A stretch of 64,000 nt of DNA, from positions 49,386,135 to 49,450,134 of the forward strand of contig JAWZYU010000010.1 in assembly GCA_038380435.1 (NCBI GenBank). The letters run 5' to 3'. This DNA is from Ryuthela nishihirai. Taxonomy: Eukaryota > Arthropoda > Arachnida > Araneae > Heptathelidae. Below, piece after piece: positions 43,797-55,699 of the stretch. Every line of letters starts with the position of its first letter. Positions within the stretch are counted from its first letter, which is position 1. Made by a program: the position numbers and the translations under genes. Under the pieces are notes generated by a model. It was given only the letters and a program-made list of their open reading frames with translations. It ran no database searches and was not told the DNA's origin.

Positions 43797-46145
43797 CCAA
43801 TCAGAGTAAATTTGTATACGTGTACATTTTCATCGGTCAGCGAGAATTAAATTGATCTTTATCGTTAACAAATATATTGCATGTTATAGTTGTTTAAACA
43901 CACTTATTTGCATAGGCAAATATGGAGAATCTTTTTCGAAGTGCTGAAATTATGAACAAGGATAGGAGAAACATCTAAGGTGTCTTCTTATAGGGTAAGT
44001 ATAATAATGTAAACGATAGTAGAAAAGTAGTGAAAAGTATCGTATTAAATCGAACGACCTGTGGTATTAGTCGAAACCAGCCAAATAATTTTTTTCAAAA
44101 TCGTGTTTATAGAGTTCGCGTTAGTCGACCACTGAATGTATTCTTTAAGCTTTGGACATTTTCCAGATTTGTCCACCGTTAGAGGGAGCTTTCAAGTTAT
44201 TCGAAGATTCGGAAAAATTCGAATCCTGCAGTGGTTTCCATAAATTAAGGAACAACCCCTATGTTATGTCAATCAATGGGAAGTTAACGTTGGTGCATAG
44301 CGCACCAACGTTAACTTTTTAATAATTTATAAAAATTATTTTATAAATTATTTATAAAAATTATTTTTAAATTATTTTATAAGTCATAGCGACTTATAAA
44401 ATAAGTTTTTTTTTGTTTTGAAAAATTTTGATAGCAGATAAAGATCTCAATCAAATATATCGATATCTGGGTTTTCAACAATATTCGTTCAGTGTTTAAT
44501 ATATGGAAGTTTGAATATTTAACAACAGTAATGCCAGTCTTAAGAAACTTATACAACACTGATGAATAGTGAAAGAATTCTTTACAAAATTTTCTAAAAT
44601 ACACACTTATTTTATTAAACACTTTGATACAATACTTATTAATAAGTTTCAATTAACTTCTGAAGTCATTTTTTGTGGCTGGCATTATTATCGCTAAATT
44701 TTCAAGCTTCCGCAACTCATTAAATACTGAACAAATATTGTTGAAAATCGAGATATTGATATATTTGATTGAAATCCTTATCTATCATATTTTTTCAAAT
44801 ATATATATATATTAGAAGTTATAGAGATTCGCATTAGCTTTCCATTGACATAACATAGGGCTGTTTCTTAATTTTCGGAAACCAATGTAATGTTTTGTCA
44901 ATATCTAATCATTAAAGAAGAATTTTTAATCTGCAGTAAACTCCCGGTTATTCGGTACTCAAGCATCCGGAATTCTCATGCAACCGGCATAAATTTCGAA
45001 TGGAACATTTGAACTTGGTATGGCAAATTTAAATACACGTGGCAGTTCTTCGGATAGACTTTCACCCACAATTTATAATACTGTCAAAGAAGAATACCAG
45101 GCAAGGAGTAAAAATGCATATAAAAAGCATATTTTAAGACGTTTACATTTTTAATAAGGACATTATACTTCGTTTTTATTATCATTGTTTTTAACTGAAT
45201 TTGGTTTTTATAGAAATATCTCCCATGCAACCGGCAACTCCCATTCTCCATAAATGCCGGATAACCGAGAGTTTAATGTATTTATGAAAACCAAAAAAAA
45301 AGTCTATACCGAAAAGCAATATCTCAAAACAATAGCTTATTTTTTTTGAAGACGAGCAAAAAACAAAAAAAGAAGTCTGACCGTTGATGCCATTAATTAA
45401 AGAGGCGAATCTCGAGAGTACTGAAGTCTTTAATAAAAACTTCTAAGCTCTTTCCTTCGTGTTTTCTTTTCAGAAAAGGACGTAAATTCCTGTTAAAAAA
45501 ATTGCCACCAGATTAATTACTATAGGGACACTCAGCGTCACGAATGTGTGATCAAATCAAAGTAATTTAATATTCCTTAATCAACTCCATCATTGTTCCA
45601 GCCGTAACATAAATATTTATCTTTTGCTAAGCCCTTTGTGTTTTGGTGTGTAAAGGTCTTGGAGACGAGTTCGTTTCGCTACAGGGTAAGTTAATCACAC
45701 CTCTTAATTAATTCGTTCTCTTGATATTTAATCTCCTTGATATTTAACAGAGTTAATCGACACCTTTCAATGAGGTTTTTGTTCTTGCAATGGAGGAAAG
45801 TGAGGAACTGTGAGTAAAAGAAGACGGTGGCCTTTTATTTGTTTACTCTCAGTATTAATGAAACTAAACATCAATCGCAAGGAGAAACGTAGCGCATGAT
45901 TCAATTAATTTGAATTTGGGATCTCGTTTCAGAGATATTTTAAGACGAATCCATCCTTTTTCAAGAGAAGTTGGGTTTCGGTTGTTTTTGCCATATTTTA
46001 TTTAACATTACACGCCTCTGGAGAAATGAACACTTCTTCCGCAAAGCAACTGAGAAACTGGAAGCATTAGAATGAGATTATACAATATTAACATTATGTA
46101 GATGTACATGTAGACTGACATAATATGGAAATTTCTTATATGTAT
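43797..46145. repeat. Right arm of the large inverted repeat
   Basis: Reverse complement of the left arm. It keeps the empty site for the 37335-39130 hAT. Unlike the left arm it contains an extra block (about 44295-45020) with its own palindromic structure. Confidence 0.88.
44284..45020. repeat. Palindromic block within the right arm
   Basis: Starts with a perfect hairpin (GTTAACGTTGGTGC, short loop, inverse) at 44284-44316. Further in, 44444-44540 (CAATCAAATATATCGATATC) is inverse to 44680-44776 (GATATTGATATATTTGATTG). The part near 44735-44880 recurs at about 47350-47490, so a dispersed repeat is involved. Confidence 0.72.
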
Positions 46146-46166
46146 AATTATTTATATGTATGATCA

Positions 46167-46349
46167 GGAGCACGCTGGATGGCCTTGACGCGAGGCCTCC
46201 ATCTGACTCCCAACATCAGTTCCGGTGTGTCCCCTCCCGCAACCTCCTCTGAGCCTTCGGGGGGCTTTGTGATTTGTCCATTTAGCCCATTGTGTTTAAA
46301 AATACCACTCAGCGGTAAGTGTCAGAACAAACGCAACAACCCAACCCAA
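46167..46349 (+). mobile_element. SINE-A 3' half
   Basis: Starts at GAGCACGCTGGATGGCCTTG immediately beyond the inverted-repeat arm and ends in CAACAACCCAACCC. 5'-truncated, possibly by the rearrangement that made the arm. Confidence 0.8.
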
Positions 46350-46950
46350 AGCACTAATAATTGAATCAAAACGATGAAAGTTGTCTCTTACTTGATCTCC
46401 GATTCCTTCAGAGAACGCTTGAACTCTTCGAACGACTTCAGAGGACGGTTGTCTGCTCCATGATTGGCACGCGAGTTAAATGCTCCAACCCCCGCTTCTG
46501 CCTTCCGATGCTAACACGTGCCACTTTCCTCCCCTCGAGCACAATCGTCTGTGTGAAATCGATAAACAAAATTAACTGCCACTGAGGCAATTTGAAAGTA
46601 ACCTAGGTAAGCTCTCCTGAGTGATATCGACTTGGAACTGGAGTCTTTAAATTGGACCGCTCCAGGGATTCTGTTTTGGCAGTCTCTTTGGAGAAAATGA
46701 TCGGATCTCTCTGCTTATCATATTTCGCGATACTGATTATTTCCATGATAGCTTTATTTCCATGGACGTTCATTAAATAATAAAATGTCTAGAAACTTAC
46801 TTTCAATTGCCATTGAAGAGTAGGTTTTTCAGCATTTTTAATTACATTATGTGTGTACAATTTCTCGTCTCATTTGTTTTGTTGGTTTGTCAAAATACTT
46901 GTTCAACCAATAATTGTCCTCTCTGGCGTAAACGCTGATCCATGACGTGT
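46350..46950. other. Unassigned spacer
   Basis: No recognised feature. Confidence 0.4.
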
Positions 46951-47340
46951 GGGGGCGGGGGTGGCTCAGTCGGTAGCGCGCCAGGCTCGTAATCTGTAGT
47001 TCCCAGGTTCGAGTCCCAGCTGGGTCAGCGTTGAGATTTATCTCCGCAAAATTCCCCGCCCTGCCCACGGTCAGTAGGGGACACCAATGGGCTTGGGAAG
47101 GCCGCCGTCCGTCGGATGGGACGTCAAGCCGTGGCTCCGTGTGCGGGAGAGCCATACCCTGTGCACGTTAAAGAACACGCTGGATGACCTTGACGGGAGG
47201 CTACCATCTGTCTCCCAACAGCTGTTCCAGTGGGTCCCCTCCCCCTACCTTCTCTGAGCCTTCGGGGTCCATGTGACCTGGCCATTTAGCCCATTGTGTG
47301 CAAAAAAGTGCCGCTCAGAGGTAAAACAACCCAACCCAAC
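46951..47340 (+). mobile_element. SINE-A copy, near consensus
   Basis: Complete from the GGGGGCGGGGGTGGCTCAG head to the CCCAACCCAAC tail. I did not find a convincing TSD. Confidence 0.92.
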
Positions 47341-48231
47341 TGAAGGAAAATTGCTCAAAATCGAGATTTAAATAGATTTGATTATGCCCTTTAATTTCTT
47401 TTTAATCACATTTTACCATCAAATGCATATTTTAGAAGTTATAGAGCTTCGAAATTTGATTCCTACTAACTTAACATAGAAATTTTCTTAAATATACTGG
47501 TAGGATCGTATATATCGAACCAAAGAATCCACTCTCTTTGGAAGATGTCGCCGTTCATCATTTTGCCGATCTATGAGATCTTTATATCTGACATCCCTCG
47601 ATTTTTTTCTGCGTGGTTTTGTAAGTGTAAAGGTCACCGTTACCGACTTCATTGCAACAGATGAAGCAACAGTTGGGAAATTAGTCTTTTTTATATTACA
47701 ATACACATAAATATATACTTATCTTCCATTTGGTTTATGATTGCTCATTGCCAATTTATTTCTATTATTGTGATTTACACATGTCGTGCTCCTGTCCTGC
47801 TCCCCATGTGTAAAAATGGATGGAAAGTGATACCACCATTGAGTCACCTCCATAAATAAGAATAATTAGTACCGCCCTGTGCTTTCCAGGAGCTCCTTGT
47901 TTCTTCTTTGAACTAAACATCTAAGGGGAGGAGGTTTAAGATAGGTTTCACTATTTCTTGTCACACACTGTTTTCTTTATTATTGTTTTTTTTTTCTCTC
48001 TTATCTTTTCTATTTTTTGCCCGCTCGATATTTTTTCCTGTAACCGGGGCGGAGCCGTGATCTCCTCTCGTCCCTGCTTAAGGGCACTGGTGTTCTTATT
48101 CAATTTGTTAAATATGGTTATTATTGATTGCATTAAATCACTTATCAGAAATCAGGAAATAACCTCTGTCGTCAAATATTGATTCACTAATAACTTCCCC
48201 ATTAATAAAGGTTTGCCGATGCGAACTTTGC
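47341..48231. other. Spacer with a dispersed-repeat fragment
   Basis: 47345-47495 resembles 44735-44880 (AAAATCGAGAT...TTTGATT, TTAGAAGTTATAGAG). The remainder includes a T-rich stretch and no gene I can support. A 72-codon open stretch at 47488-47706 (minus) has no recognisable domain. Confidence 0.4.
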
Positions 48232-48243
48232 TGCTGCCAATAT

Positions 48244-48451
48244 AATAATAAAAATAAATACCCCCTCAAGCAGCTGCTTGCCACAGAGGTCTAACAGGAG
48301 CCTGTCAGTTTATATGCCATAGTAGAAGATCTGAAAGGATGGCAGGACCTCAGCAGAAAAACAACACGAACATCCATGCCTTACCGGGGCTCGAACCCAG
48401 GTCCCGTAGATCAGAAACCAAGCGCGCTAACCACTCGGCCACGGGACGGCT
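48244..48451 (-). mobile_element. SINE-B copy with 12-bp TSD
   Basis: Bounded by TGCTGCCAATAT (48232-48243 and 48452-48463), which fixes both ends of the family. The head read on the minus strand is GCCGTCCCGTGGCCGAGTGG and the 3' end is an AAT/TTA-rich run. Confidence 0.92.
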
Positions 48452-48507
48452 TGCTGCCAATATGCCTTATCCTATTTCAGCATTTTATTACGTTAATAAG
48501 TTCCCTA

Positions 48508-50343
48508 AGTAGTCTAATCGCACCCGGGGAATCCCCCTTTGCACAGTGCTTTCCCCCTTATGACGTCGCTGGCCACGCCCATCTCTGGTCACGTGACCAC
48601 GCCCCCTTATTAATATTCAAGATTCATAATTAATAATTAATTAATAATTAATTAATGATTGATTAAATTTGAATTTGATTAAATCGAAAGGAGATTGAAA
48701 TGAGGATGAGTTTAGTCAGAGGCACTGTCACCAGTCTCTGGACTTGGAAAAATTTCGAGTCCGAAAACTACGATCAACACTGCCAATGGGTTTTCATGTT
48801 GTAAGACCTGATACGGAAGCAAAGGGGTCGACAGTGCAGGGGGTGATCCAAGATTCATCCGTCAATAAAACACTTGTGATTCCCGTTTAGAATATTTTTT
48901 AATTTCGCAGGACTTTTGTTAAAACCATCCGTCAGTAAAACGTGGTCCGGGGTGAGGTTCCGAACACGGGTCTTTTATGTCGCCCATACAGGTCACCAGA
49001 CCATATTTCTCCTCAATATTTTTCATAATTACGAATGTTTTTAAATCAGATTTTTTCGCAGTTTTCCATTTATTAATTTTTTAAAGAATTTTTTTTTATT
49101 TTTGACCAATAGCATTTTTTATTTTCTGCGGGACAGTCTTTTAAAACAGTTACTGCGGGATAGTCCTTATTCTAGTGAAGGTCGAATTCGCAAAATATGG
49201 GACCTTGTTCAAGGATTACATCAGCCATTCAGCGATGGGTTGCCACCGAAAGTTTACCTTTCTGACACGGGGATGAGCATTGCCACCAAAAACGTTTAGT
49301 GGATTTGGAAAATTTCAGATGAGCGTAGATACCACGGGAGTTTGTGATCGAGGGAGTTTAATGAAGGGGGTGGAACTTTTGATAAGGATGAATCAAAAAT
49401 TGGGAATACTTTCGGTTAAAATCTTGCTAAAGTATACACTAGATGACGCCGCCAAAAATCTTTTTAAGGTGTTAGGAAATAAGACATAGTCGAGTGCGAT
49501 AATGTCCAGCTATTGACACCAAGGTAGCGAGTTCAAATCACTGCGTCGAAAGGAATTTTTTTTTAATACAGGAGATGTACTAAAAATAGTACTGATGTTG
49601 TATGGCACCACAATTAGATTAAATGCGCATAGAGAAAACTAATTTACCACGCGATGGGTCAACCAGGGGGTCTTTAAAGAGGGGGGACCTAAAAAATATC
49701 GGTCAACCATGGGGTCTTTAAAGAAGGGACTTAAAATACAGGTGGGTCAACCAGGGGGCAGAGTTTTGATAAGGTTTTTTTTTAATAAGAGTGGAGTGAA
49801 AAATTGAGAAATTTACGATTAAAATAGAGAGCTTTTTCCTAAGTACTCATCATATACACTAGATGGCGCCACTGGTTTTTGATAAGGGGGGTGGAATTTT
49901 GATAGGTGTTTTTTTTAATGAGGGGGAGTCAAAAAATTGGGAAATTACGACTAAAATAGAGGGCTTTTTCCTAAGTACTCATCATATACACTAGAGGGCG
50001 CCACGGGTTTCTAATAAAGGAGGAGGAATTTTGATAAGGGGGTTTTCAATGAGGGGGAGTCAAAAATTGGAAAAATTACGACTAAAATTGGGGGGTTTCT
50101 AAATAAATAAATATAGTACAAGCATATACACTAGATGGCATCACGGGCTTTTAATAAAGGGGAGGAATTTTTAATAAGGGTTTTTTAAAAGGGGGATTAA
50201 TTAATTTTTAATTAATAATTAATTATTAATTATGAATATTAATAAGGGGCGTGGTCACATGGCTGGAAGTGGGCGTGGCCGCTGACGTCGTAGCGGGGAA
50301 AGCACTGTGCAAAGGGGGATTCCCCGGTTGGGACTAGACTACT
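48508..50343. mobile_element. Polinton/Maverick-like small element
   Basis: Termini are AGTAGTCTA at the left and TAGACTACT at the right, that is 5'-AG...CT-3'. They continue as inverted repeats for about 150 bp (GGGGAATCCCCCTTTGCACA; GTGACCACGCCCC; ATTAATTAATAATTAATT). The flanks carry a 6-bp TSD TCCCTA (48502-48507 and 50344-50349). AG/CT ends, long TIRs and a 6-bp TSD are the textbook set for Polintons, but 1.8 kb is far below their 10-20 kb. No polymerase B, integrase or capsid frame is visible, so it would be non-autonomous. Confidence 0.7.
49370..50175. repeat. Imperfect 120-140-bp repeats inside the Polinton-like element
   Basis: The words ATACACTAGATGGCGCCAC (with changes) recur near 49433, 49853, 49983 and 50128. 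They are each followed by AATTTTGATAAGG and GAGTCAAAAATTGG and then ACGACTAAAATAGAGGG. Unit lengths vary. Confidence 0.78.
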
Positions 50344-50389
50344 TCCCTATATCTCTTAGTGCAGGTTGCTTGCCTCTTAAGAACACTTA

Positions 50390-50771
50390 GGGGCGGGGGT
50401 GGCTCAGTCGGTAGCGCGCCAGGCTCGTAATCTGTAGTTCCCAGGTTCGAGTCCCAGCTGGGTCAGCGTTGAGATTTATCTCCGCAAAATTCCCCGCCCT
50501 GCCCACGGTCAGTAGGGGACACCGATGGGCTTGGAAAGGCCGCCGTCCGTCGGATGGGACGTTAAGCCGTGGCCCCGTGTGTGGGAGAGCCATACCCTGT
50601 GCACGTTAAAGAACACGCTGGATGGCCTTGACGGGAGGCTACCATCTGTCTCCCAACAGCTGTTCAATTGGGTCCCCTCCCTGAGCCTTCGGGGTCCATG
50701 TGATCTGGTCATTTAGCCCATGGTGTGCAAAAAAGTACCGCTCAGAGGTAAAACAACCCAACCCAACCCAA
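50390..50771 (+). mobile_element. SINE-A copy with 14-bp TSD
   Basis: Bounded by CTTAAGAACACTTA (50376-50389 and 50772-50785). Small deletion in the 3' part (CCTCCCTGAGCC). Confidence 0.94.
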
Positions 50772-50785
50772 CTTAAGAACACTTA

Positions 50786-51243
50786 ACATTTCAGGAGACA
50801 GTTGCAAAAATGCTAAGTTTGATTATACGTAATTTCCTAAGCAGCAAACTGACTTTTAACTGTAACAAAATTTCAATTAGCAGTATTTGGTGATTCTAAA
50901 GTTTCTTGGCCTAAATATCTCGAAAATCAATAATCGCACAGAACTGATAATGATGAATGCAGAAATCACCACCCTAATGATGTAAATGAATTTCATTAGC
51001 CAATTTCAATAACCTAATTGAGTTACAAGAACTCACTCGAATTGGCTACTTATTATGCTACACTGTAGACTACAGTCCTATGAGGACGTGACACACAGCT
51101 AAAGGAGTAGTTCTGCAGTCGAGAAGGTTACGTTGTCTGCTGGAGTCCTTCTATTCGGCGAAGTTTCGGTGTTGTTGAACATACCGCTGATTTTAAGAAT
51201 TTTCCACTAGAAGAGATTGTCCATAAATTGCGTACTGCATTAA
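50786..51243. other. Unassigned spacer
   Basis: No recognised feature. Confidence 0.4.
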
Positions 51244-51585
51244 GGGTTGGGTTGTTTTACTTCTGAGCTTTTTTGCACACAATGGGCTAAATGGCCAGGT
51301 CACAAGGACCACGAGGGCTCAGATAAGGTTGGGGAAGAGGACTCCTGGACAGCTGTTAGGAGACAGATGGAAGCCTCCCGGCAAGGCCATCCAGCGTGTT
51401 CTTTAACGTGCACAGGGTATGGCTCTCTCACAAACGGACCACGGCTTATCGTCCCATCCGACTCACGGTGGCTTTTCGAAACCCATCGGTGTCCCCTATT
51501 GACCGAGGTTAGGGCGGGGAGTTTTGAGGAGATAAATCTTAACACTGGGCCAGAAGAGACTCGAACCTAGGAATTGCAGACATCC
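51244..51585 (-). mobile_element. SINE-A copy, head truncated
   Basis: Minus-strand copy that loses similarity just after the B-box side (GACTCGAACCTAGGAATTGC). Confidence 0.82.
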
Positions 51586-51734
51586 TCGCACCGCTTTAAG
51601 AGTGACGGGAAGGAGTTAGCGATTGTGTTTTGTCACGTTACATGGGTTTAGGGGTTATTTGGCGGAGGAGTTACTCAACGCTAAAGTGCTCTACTTATCT
51701 CTGTGATTAGTCATTTTTTTTTTTCCTTTTTTTG

Positions 51735-52109
51735 ATGGGGGAGAGGTCTGGTTCATCCGGTACCGTGTCAGTCTCGTAATTTGCTGTTCCCAGGGTCGAG
51801 TTCCAACTGCACCAGCGTTGAGATTTATTTTCACTAACTCCCAATTCTGCCCTTTGTAAGAAACGGAACGCCGATGAGCTTGGAAAGGTTGCCGTTCGTT
51901 GGATGGGACATAAAGTCGTCATATGTGCAAATTATCCGGCATGCTGGATGGTCTTAAAGAGAGGCTACCATATGTTTCCGAACAGTAGTCTAGTGAGTCT
52001 CCTTATCCCAAACTTCTCTCAGCCCTTGGGATTCTTGTGACCTGGTCGTTTAGCCTATCGCGTGTGAAAAAAAGTGTCATTCAGAGGAAAAACAATCAAC
52101 CAACCCAAT
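51735..52109 (+). mobile_element. SINE-A copy, old
   Basis: Diverged full-length copy (GGTACCGTGTCAGTCTCGTA head, CAACCAACCCAA tail). Confidence 0.78.
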
Positions 52110-52871
52110 TGAAAAATAACGAGGCACGGAATAATCTTGGAAATACCACATATTCAAAAAAAAAAACGTTTTGCTGCTGTTTTCATCAAACTGAAAGACA
52201 AGAGCCGTAACACTAAAATCGATCAGGGTTTTTAAAAAAAACATATTACCAGAACAATACGATCACCTGAGCCGTAAGTACTCCGTCATCAATATTACTA
52301 AGGATGATGTAGATTTTAGAGACTGCTTGATAAAGAAAACCAAAGCAACACTTGTTTGCATTAAAGATGCATCACAATGAGTGCAGAGTAATCTCGAAAA
52401 ATTTAATTAGCCAGACAAGCAGGCACAAATTAGATTTAGCATATACGAAACCCCATTAGCCTTTTGCCTTTCAGCTGCTTCGTAAATCTTCTTTGACTAG
52501 ACTTTCGCTTAGGGGCTGCTCTTAAATTATTTACATCCAGTCACAAGAATGGAAAATGATGGGACAACTTCAACTTGGGAAAAAATTATCCTTTGCTAAT
52601 TTAACGAAAATAATAGGTAATAGTTTGAAAAATTGGAAGAGAAAAATCAAATAAAAAACTTGGATGTTTAGTCAAATTGCTGCCTGAAGAAAAAGTTTAT
52701 ATTTATTTTCGTAATATTTGTTTTATTTCTTACAGAAAAAAAATTTAAGAAAGACTTTCTTTTTCAATTCAATAGAATGTATGGGAAAATAAAATACACC
52801 GAAAGAGTAAACGGATAATACAGTTTTTAAATCGAACTTAGTGAACAGCCATTAGCGGAAAAAACTATATT
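52110..52871. other. Unassigned AT-rich spacer
   Basis: No recognised feature over about 760 bp. Confidence 0.4.
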
Positions 52872-52882
52872 CCTTAAGAGCT

Positions 52883-53267
52883 TTAGGGCGGGGGTGGCTC
52901 AGTCGGTAGCGCGCCAGGCTCGTAATCTGTAGTTCCCAGGTTCGAGTCCCAGCTGGGTCAGCGTTGAGATTTATCTCCGCAAAATTCCCTGCCCACGGTC
53001 AGTAGGGGACACCGATGGGCTTGGAAAGGCCGCCGTCCGTCGGATGGGACGTTAAGCCGTGGCCCCGTGTGCGGGAGAGCCATACCCTGTGCATGTTAAA
53101 GAACACGCTGGACGGCCTTGACGGGGAGCTACCATCTGTCTCCCAACAGCTGTTCCAGTGGGTCCCCTCCCCCAACCTTCTCTGAGCCTTCGGGGTCCAT
53201 GTGACCTGGCCATTTAGCCCATGGTGTGCAAAAAAGTGCCGCTCAGAGGTAAAACAACCCAACCCAA
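52883..53267 (+). mobile_element. SINE-A copy with 11-bp TSD
   Basis: Bounded by CCTTAAGAGCT (52872-52882 and 53268-53278). Lacks the CCGCC of the usual CCCCGCCCTGCCC block. Confidence 0.94.
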
Positions 53268-53278
53268 CCTTAAGAGCT

Positions 53279-53690
53279 CGAAAAAAACTTCACTTAAAAA
53301 CAAAAACATACGTTTCTAATGAGTAACGAATTGGGAGGAAACTACATTTTTAAGGAATAAAAAAATTCTGGATTAAGAAACATTTTAATGAGTACTATAT
53401 GAATTATTAGAATCGTTTAGTTGTGCACTTAAAAATGTTTGGTCAAAAAATTGTAAAAAATTATAATGAGCCTTTGGTTGGATGGACTTGATAGAATCAT
53501 TGGAGTACCAAAGTTCAGGATACAACACGAAAGTTTTAATAATTGAAAATTATAATAGATTCAACGGGAAATTATAGTGAGGTGAAGGCCCGGATCTAGA
53601 AAAATAATAGAGCGGTGTGGTCCGAGTGAACGTGAGAGGGTCAAGTTTGAGCTGGAATGATTTATAACATCCTTCAGATATGAATTTGTA
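53279..53690. other. Spacer
   Basis: Includes GGCCCGGATCTAGAAAAA near 53588, similar to the end of the element at 34643-34880. The region 53588-54080 may be an older relative interrupted by the MITE. Confidence 0.35.
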
Positions 53691-53946
53691 CAATCGCTCA
53701 AAAAAGTTACCGAACACTATGGTTGATTACAGAATTCAGAAAAAATATCTGGCAACGATTTTTTTTAGAAATTAGTGATCTGGCAACTTCGTGTCACGAC
53801 GAAGTTGCCAGATCACTAATTTCTAAAAAAAATCGTGTCACGACACGAAGTTGCCAGATCACTAATTTCTAAAAAAAATCGTTGCCAGATATTTTTTCTG
53901 AATTCTGTAATCAACCATAGTGTTCGGATACTTTTTTGAACGACTG
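53691..53946. mobile_element. Fold-back Tc1/mariner-type MITE, second copy
   Basis: Same family as 2603-2815: termini CAATCGCTCAAAAAAGT and the inverse, TA on both sides (53689-53690 and 53947-53948). A stretch of about 47 bp near the centre is duplicated, so the palindrome is asymmetric. Confidence 0.87.
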
Positions 53947-54308
53947 TACCCTCCGTTGCTATGGTGTTTAACAATTTTGTTGAAAATATGAGCAATATAC
54001 ATAAGTTTTACATTTTTCTCCTCCGTATCGTTTACTAGCATTCTCAAAGCGTGGGGGTGGAAGTTTTGGGGGGAGCACTCCCCCTCACATTCAGTTGTGA
54101 CCACATCCAATTACACTTACTTCCAGTTATATTTTATAAAAATCATTTTTGAAAGTCCTGGAATGGAATGTAAAAAAAAATACTCCAAATTTGGCAAGAA
54201 TAATTTCTGCAAAGCAAATGTACTGGAATGACGTTCTGATTCACCCCCCCCCCGAAACACACACACGAACTTATTCCCCTCCTAAATTTGTCTCTACTTC
54301 CTGTCCTG

Positions 54309-54697
54309 GGGCCGGGGATGGCTCAGTCGGTAGCGCGCCAGACTCGTAATCTGTAGCTCCCAGGTTCGAGTCCCAGCTTGGTCAGCGTTGAGATTTATCT
54401 CCGCAAAATTCCCCGACCTGCCATCGATGGCTTGGAAAAGGGACATCGATGGGCTTGGAAAGGCCGCCGTCCGTCGGATGGGACGTTAAGCCGTGGCCCC
54501 GTGTGCGGGAGAGCCAGACCCGTGCACGTTAAAGAACACGCTGGATGGCCTTGACGGGAGGCTACCATCTGTCTCCCAACAGCTGTTCCAGTGGGTCCCT
54601 GCCCTAACCTTCTCTGAGCCCTCGGGGTCCATGTGACCTGGCCATTTAGCCCATGGTGTGCAAAAACGTGCCGCTCAGAGGTAAAACAACCCAACAA
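54309..54697 (+). mobile_element. SINE-A copy with 9-bp TSD
   Basis: Bounded by CCTGTCCTG (54300-54308 and 54698-54706). The ACATCGATGGGCTTGGAAA word is partly duplicated near 54422-54460. Confidence 0.93.
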
Positions 54698-54706
54698 CCT
54701 GTCCTG

Positions 54707-55312
54707 AACTTGAAGATAATACATTATTAAAAATCGGAATTAATAGTTTGATTCAGTGAGCACTACTTCAGTGGTGGAAAGCGAAAAAGGGCAAATGCAA
54801 CAGTTTTGGCAGATTTTGTAGATAAAGTATTTTTAGCTGCATGTCTCTCACTTCAACACGCAAAATTACAGGAACTGCGCTTTTCCGTGTATTTACAACA
54901 GGCTTAGGTTACGACTACTAAATGCAGAGCTGTGTATTTACTTCTCGAGGTCTGAGTTTTATTTTATTTCATTTCAATGAATGTTTTTAAATCAGTCAAA
55001 TACTTTAAATTTCAAGGAGAATCTTTTCCAACTACTTAATACAAAATAGTATTACTGCCCGATAGAAAAAATGCTTTCATACAAAATGATCGTTCTCTTT
55101 GTCAAATCACTACTGAGTGTGTTGTATCTATTTTTATTATTCGAAATTAGTACTTTAGTGCATTTAATTTCGTTATTTAAACCAGTGATTTCAAAGGGAT
55201 CGGTAGAAGTAAAATGAAATCGAAGAGTTCTTAAGTTAATATAATAATTCATGTTTTGTTTCGACCGAAAAATCCTTAGAAATTCATGGATAGAGAACGT
55301 ATCAAAATCATT
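54707..55312. other. Unassigned spacer
   Basis: No recognised feature. Confidence 0.4.
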
Positions 55313-55620
55313 TGGTTGGTTGGTTGTTTTACCTCTGAGAGGCACTTTTTTTGCACACAATGGGCTAAATGGGCAGTTCATAAGAACCCCGAAAGGTCAG
55401 AGAAGGTTGGGGGAGGGGGACCCACTGGAACAGCTGTTGGGAGACAGATGGTAATCTCCCGTCAAGGCCACCTAGCGTGTTCTTTAACGTGCACAGGGTA
55501 TGGCTCTCCCGCACACGGGACCACGGCTTAACGTCTCATCCGACGGACGGCGGCCGATCCAAGCCCATAGGTGTCCTCTACTGACCGTGGGCAGGACGTG
55601 GAGTTTTGCGGGTATCAAAA
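55313..55620 (-). mobile_element. SINE-A copy, head missing
   Basis: Minus-strand copy that stops at GAGTTTTGCGGGTATCAAAA. It is followed by a tRNA-like stretch (about 55625-55700) with TGGTTCCAGTCCCGGCATGG, which could be another SINE head. Confidence 0.78.
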
Positions 55621-55699
55621 TCAGTTGCCTCGAGTGCGCAGTGGTATCCGGTTGTCTCGCGATGCTATTGCATCAACAGGAATGTGGTTCCAGTCCCGG

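Noticed and set aside
46960..47035. A functional tRNA gene
   Set aside because: A and B boxes are present, but the sequence continues directly into the SINE body at every copy and the acceptor stem does not pair.
47488..47706. A small basic protein on the minus strand
   Set aside because: 72 codons with no domain, no homologue I recognise and repeat-derived neighbours.
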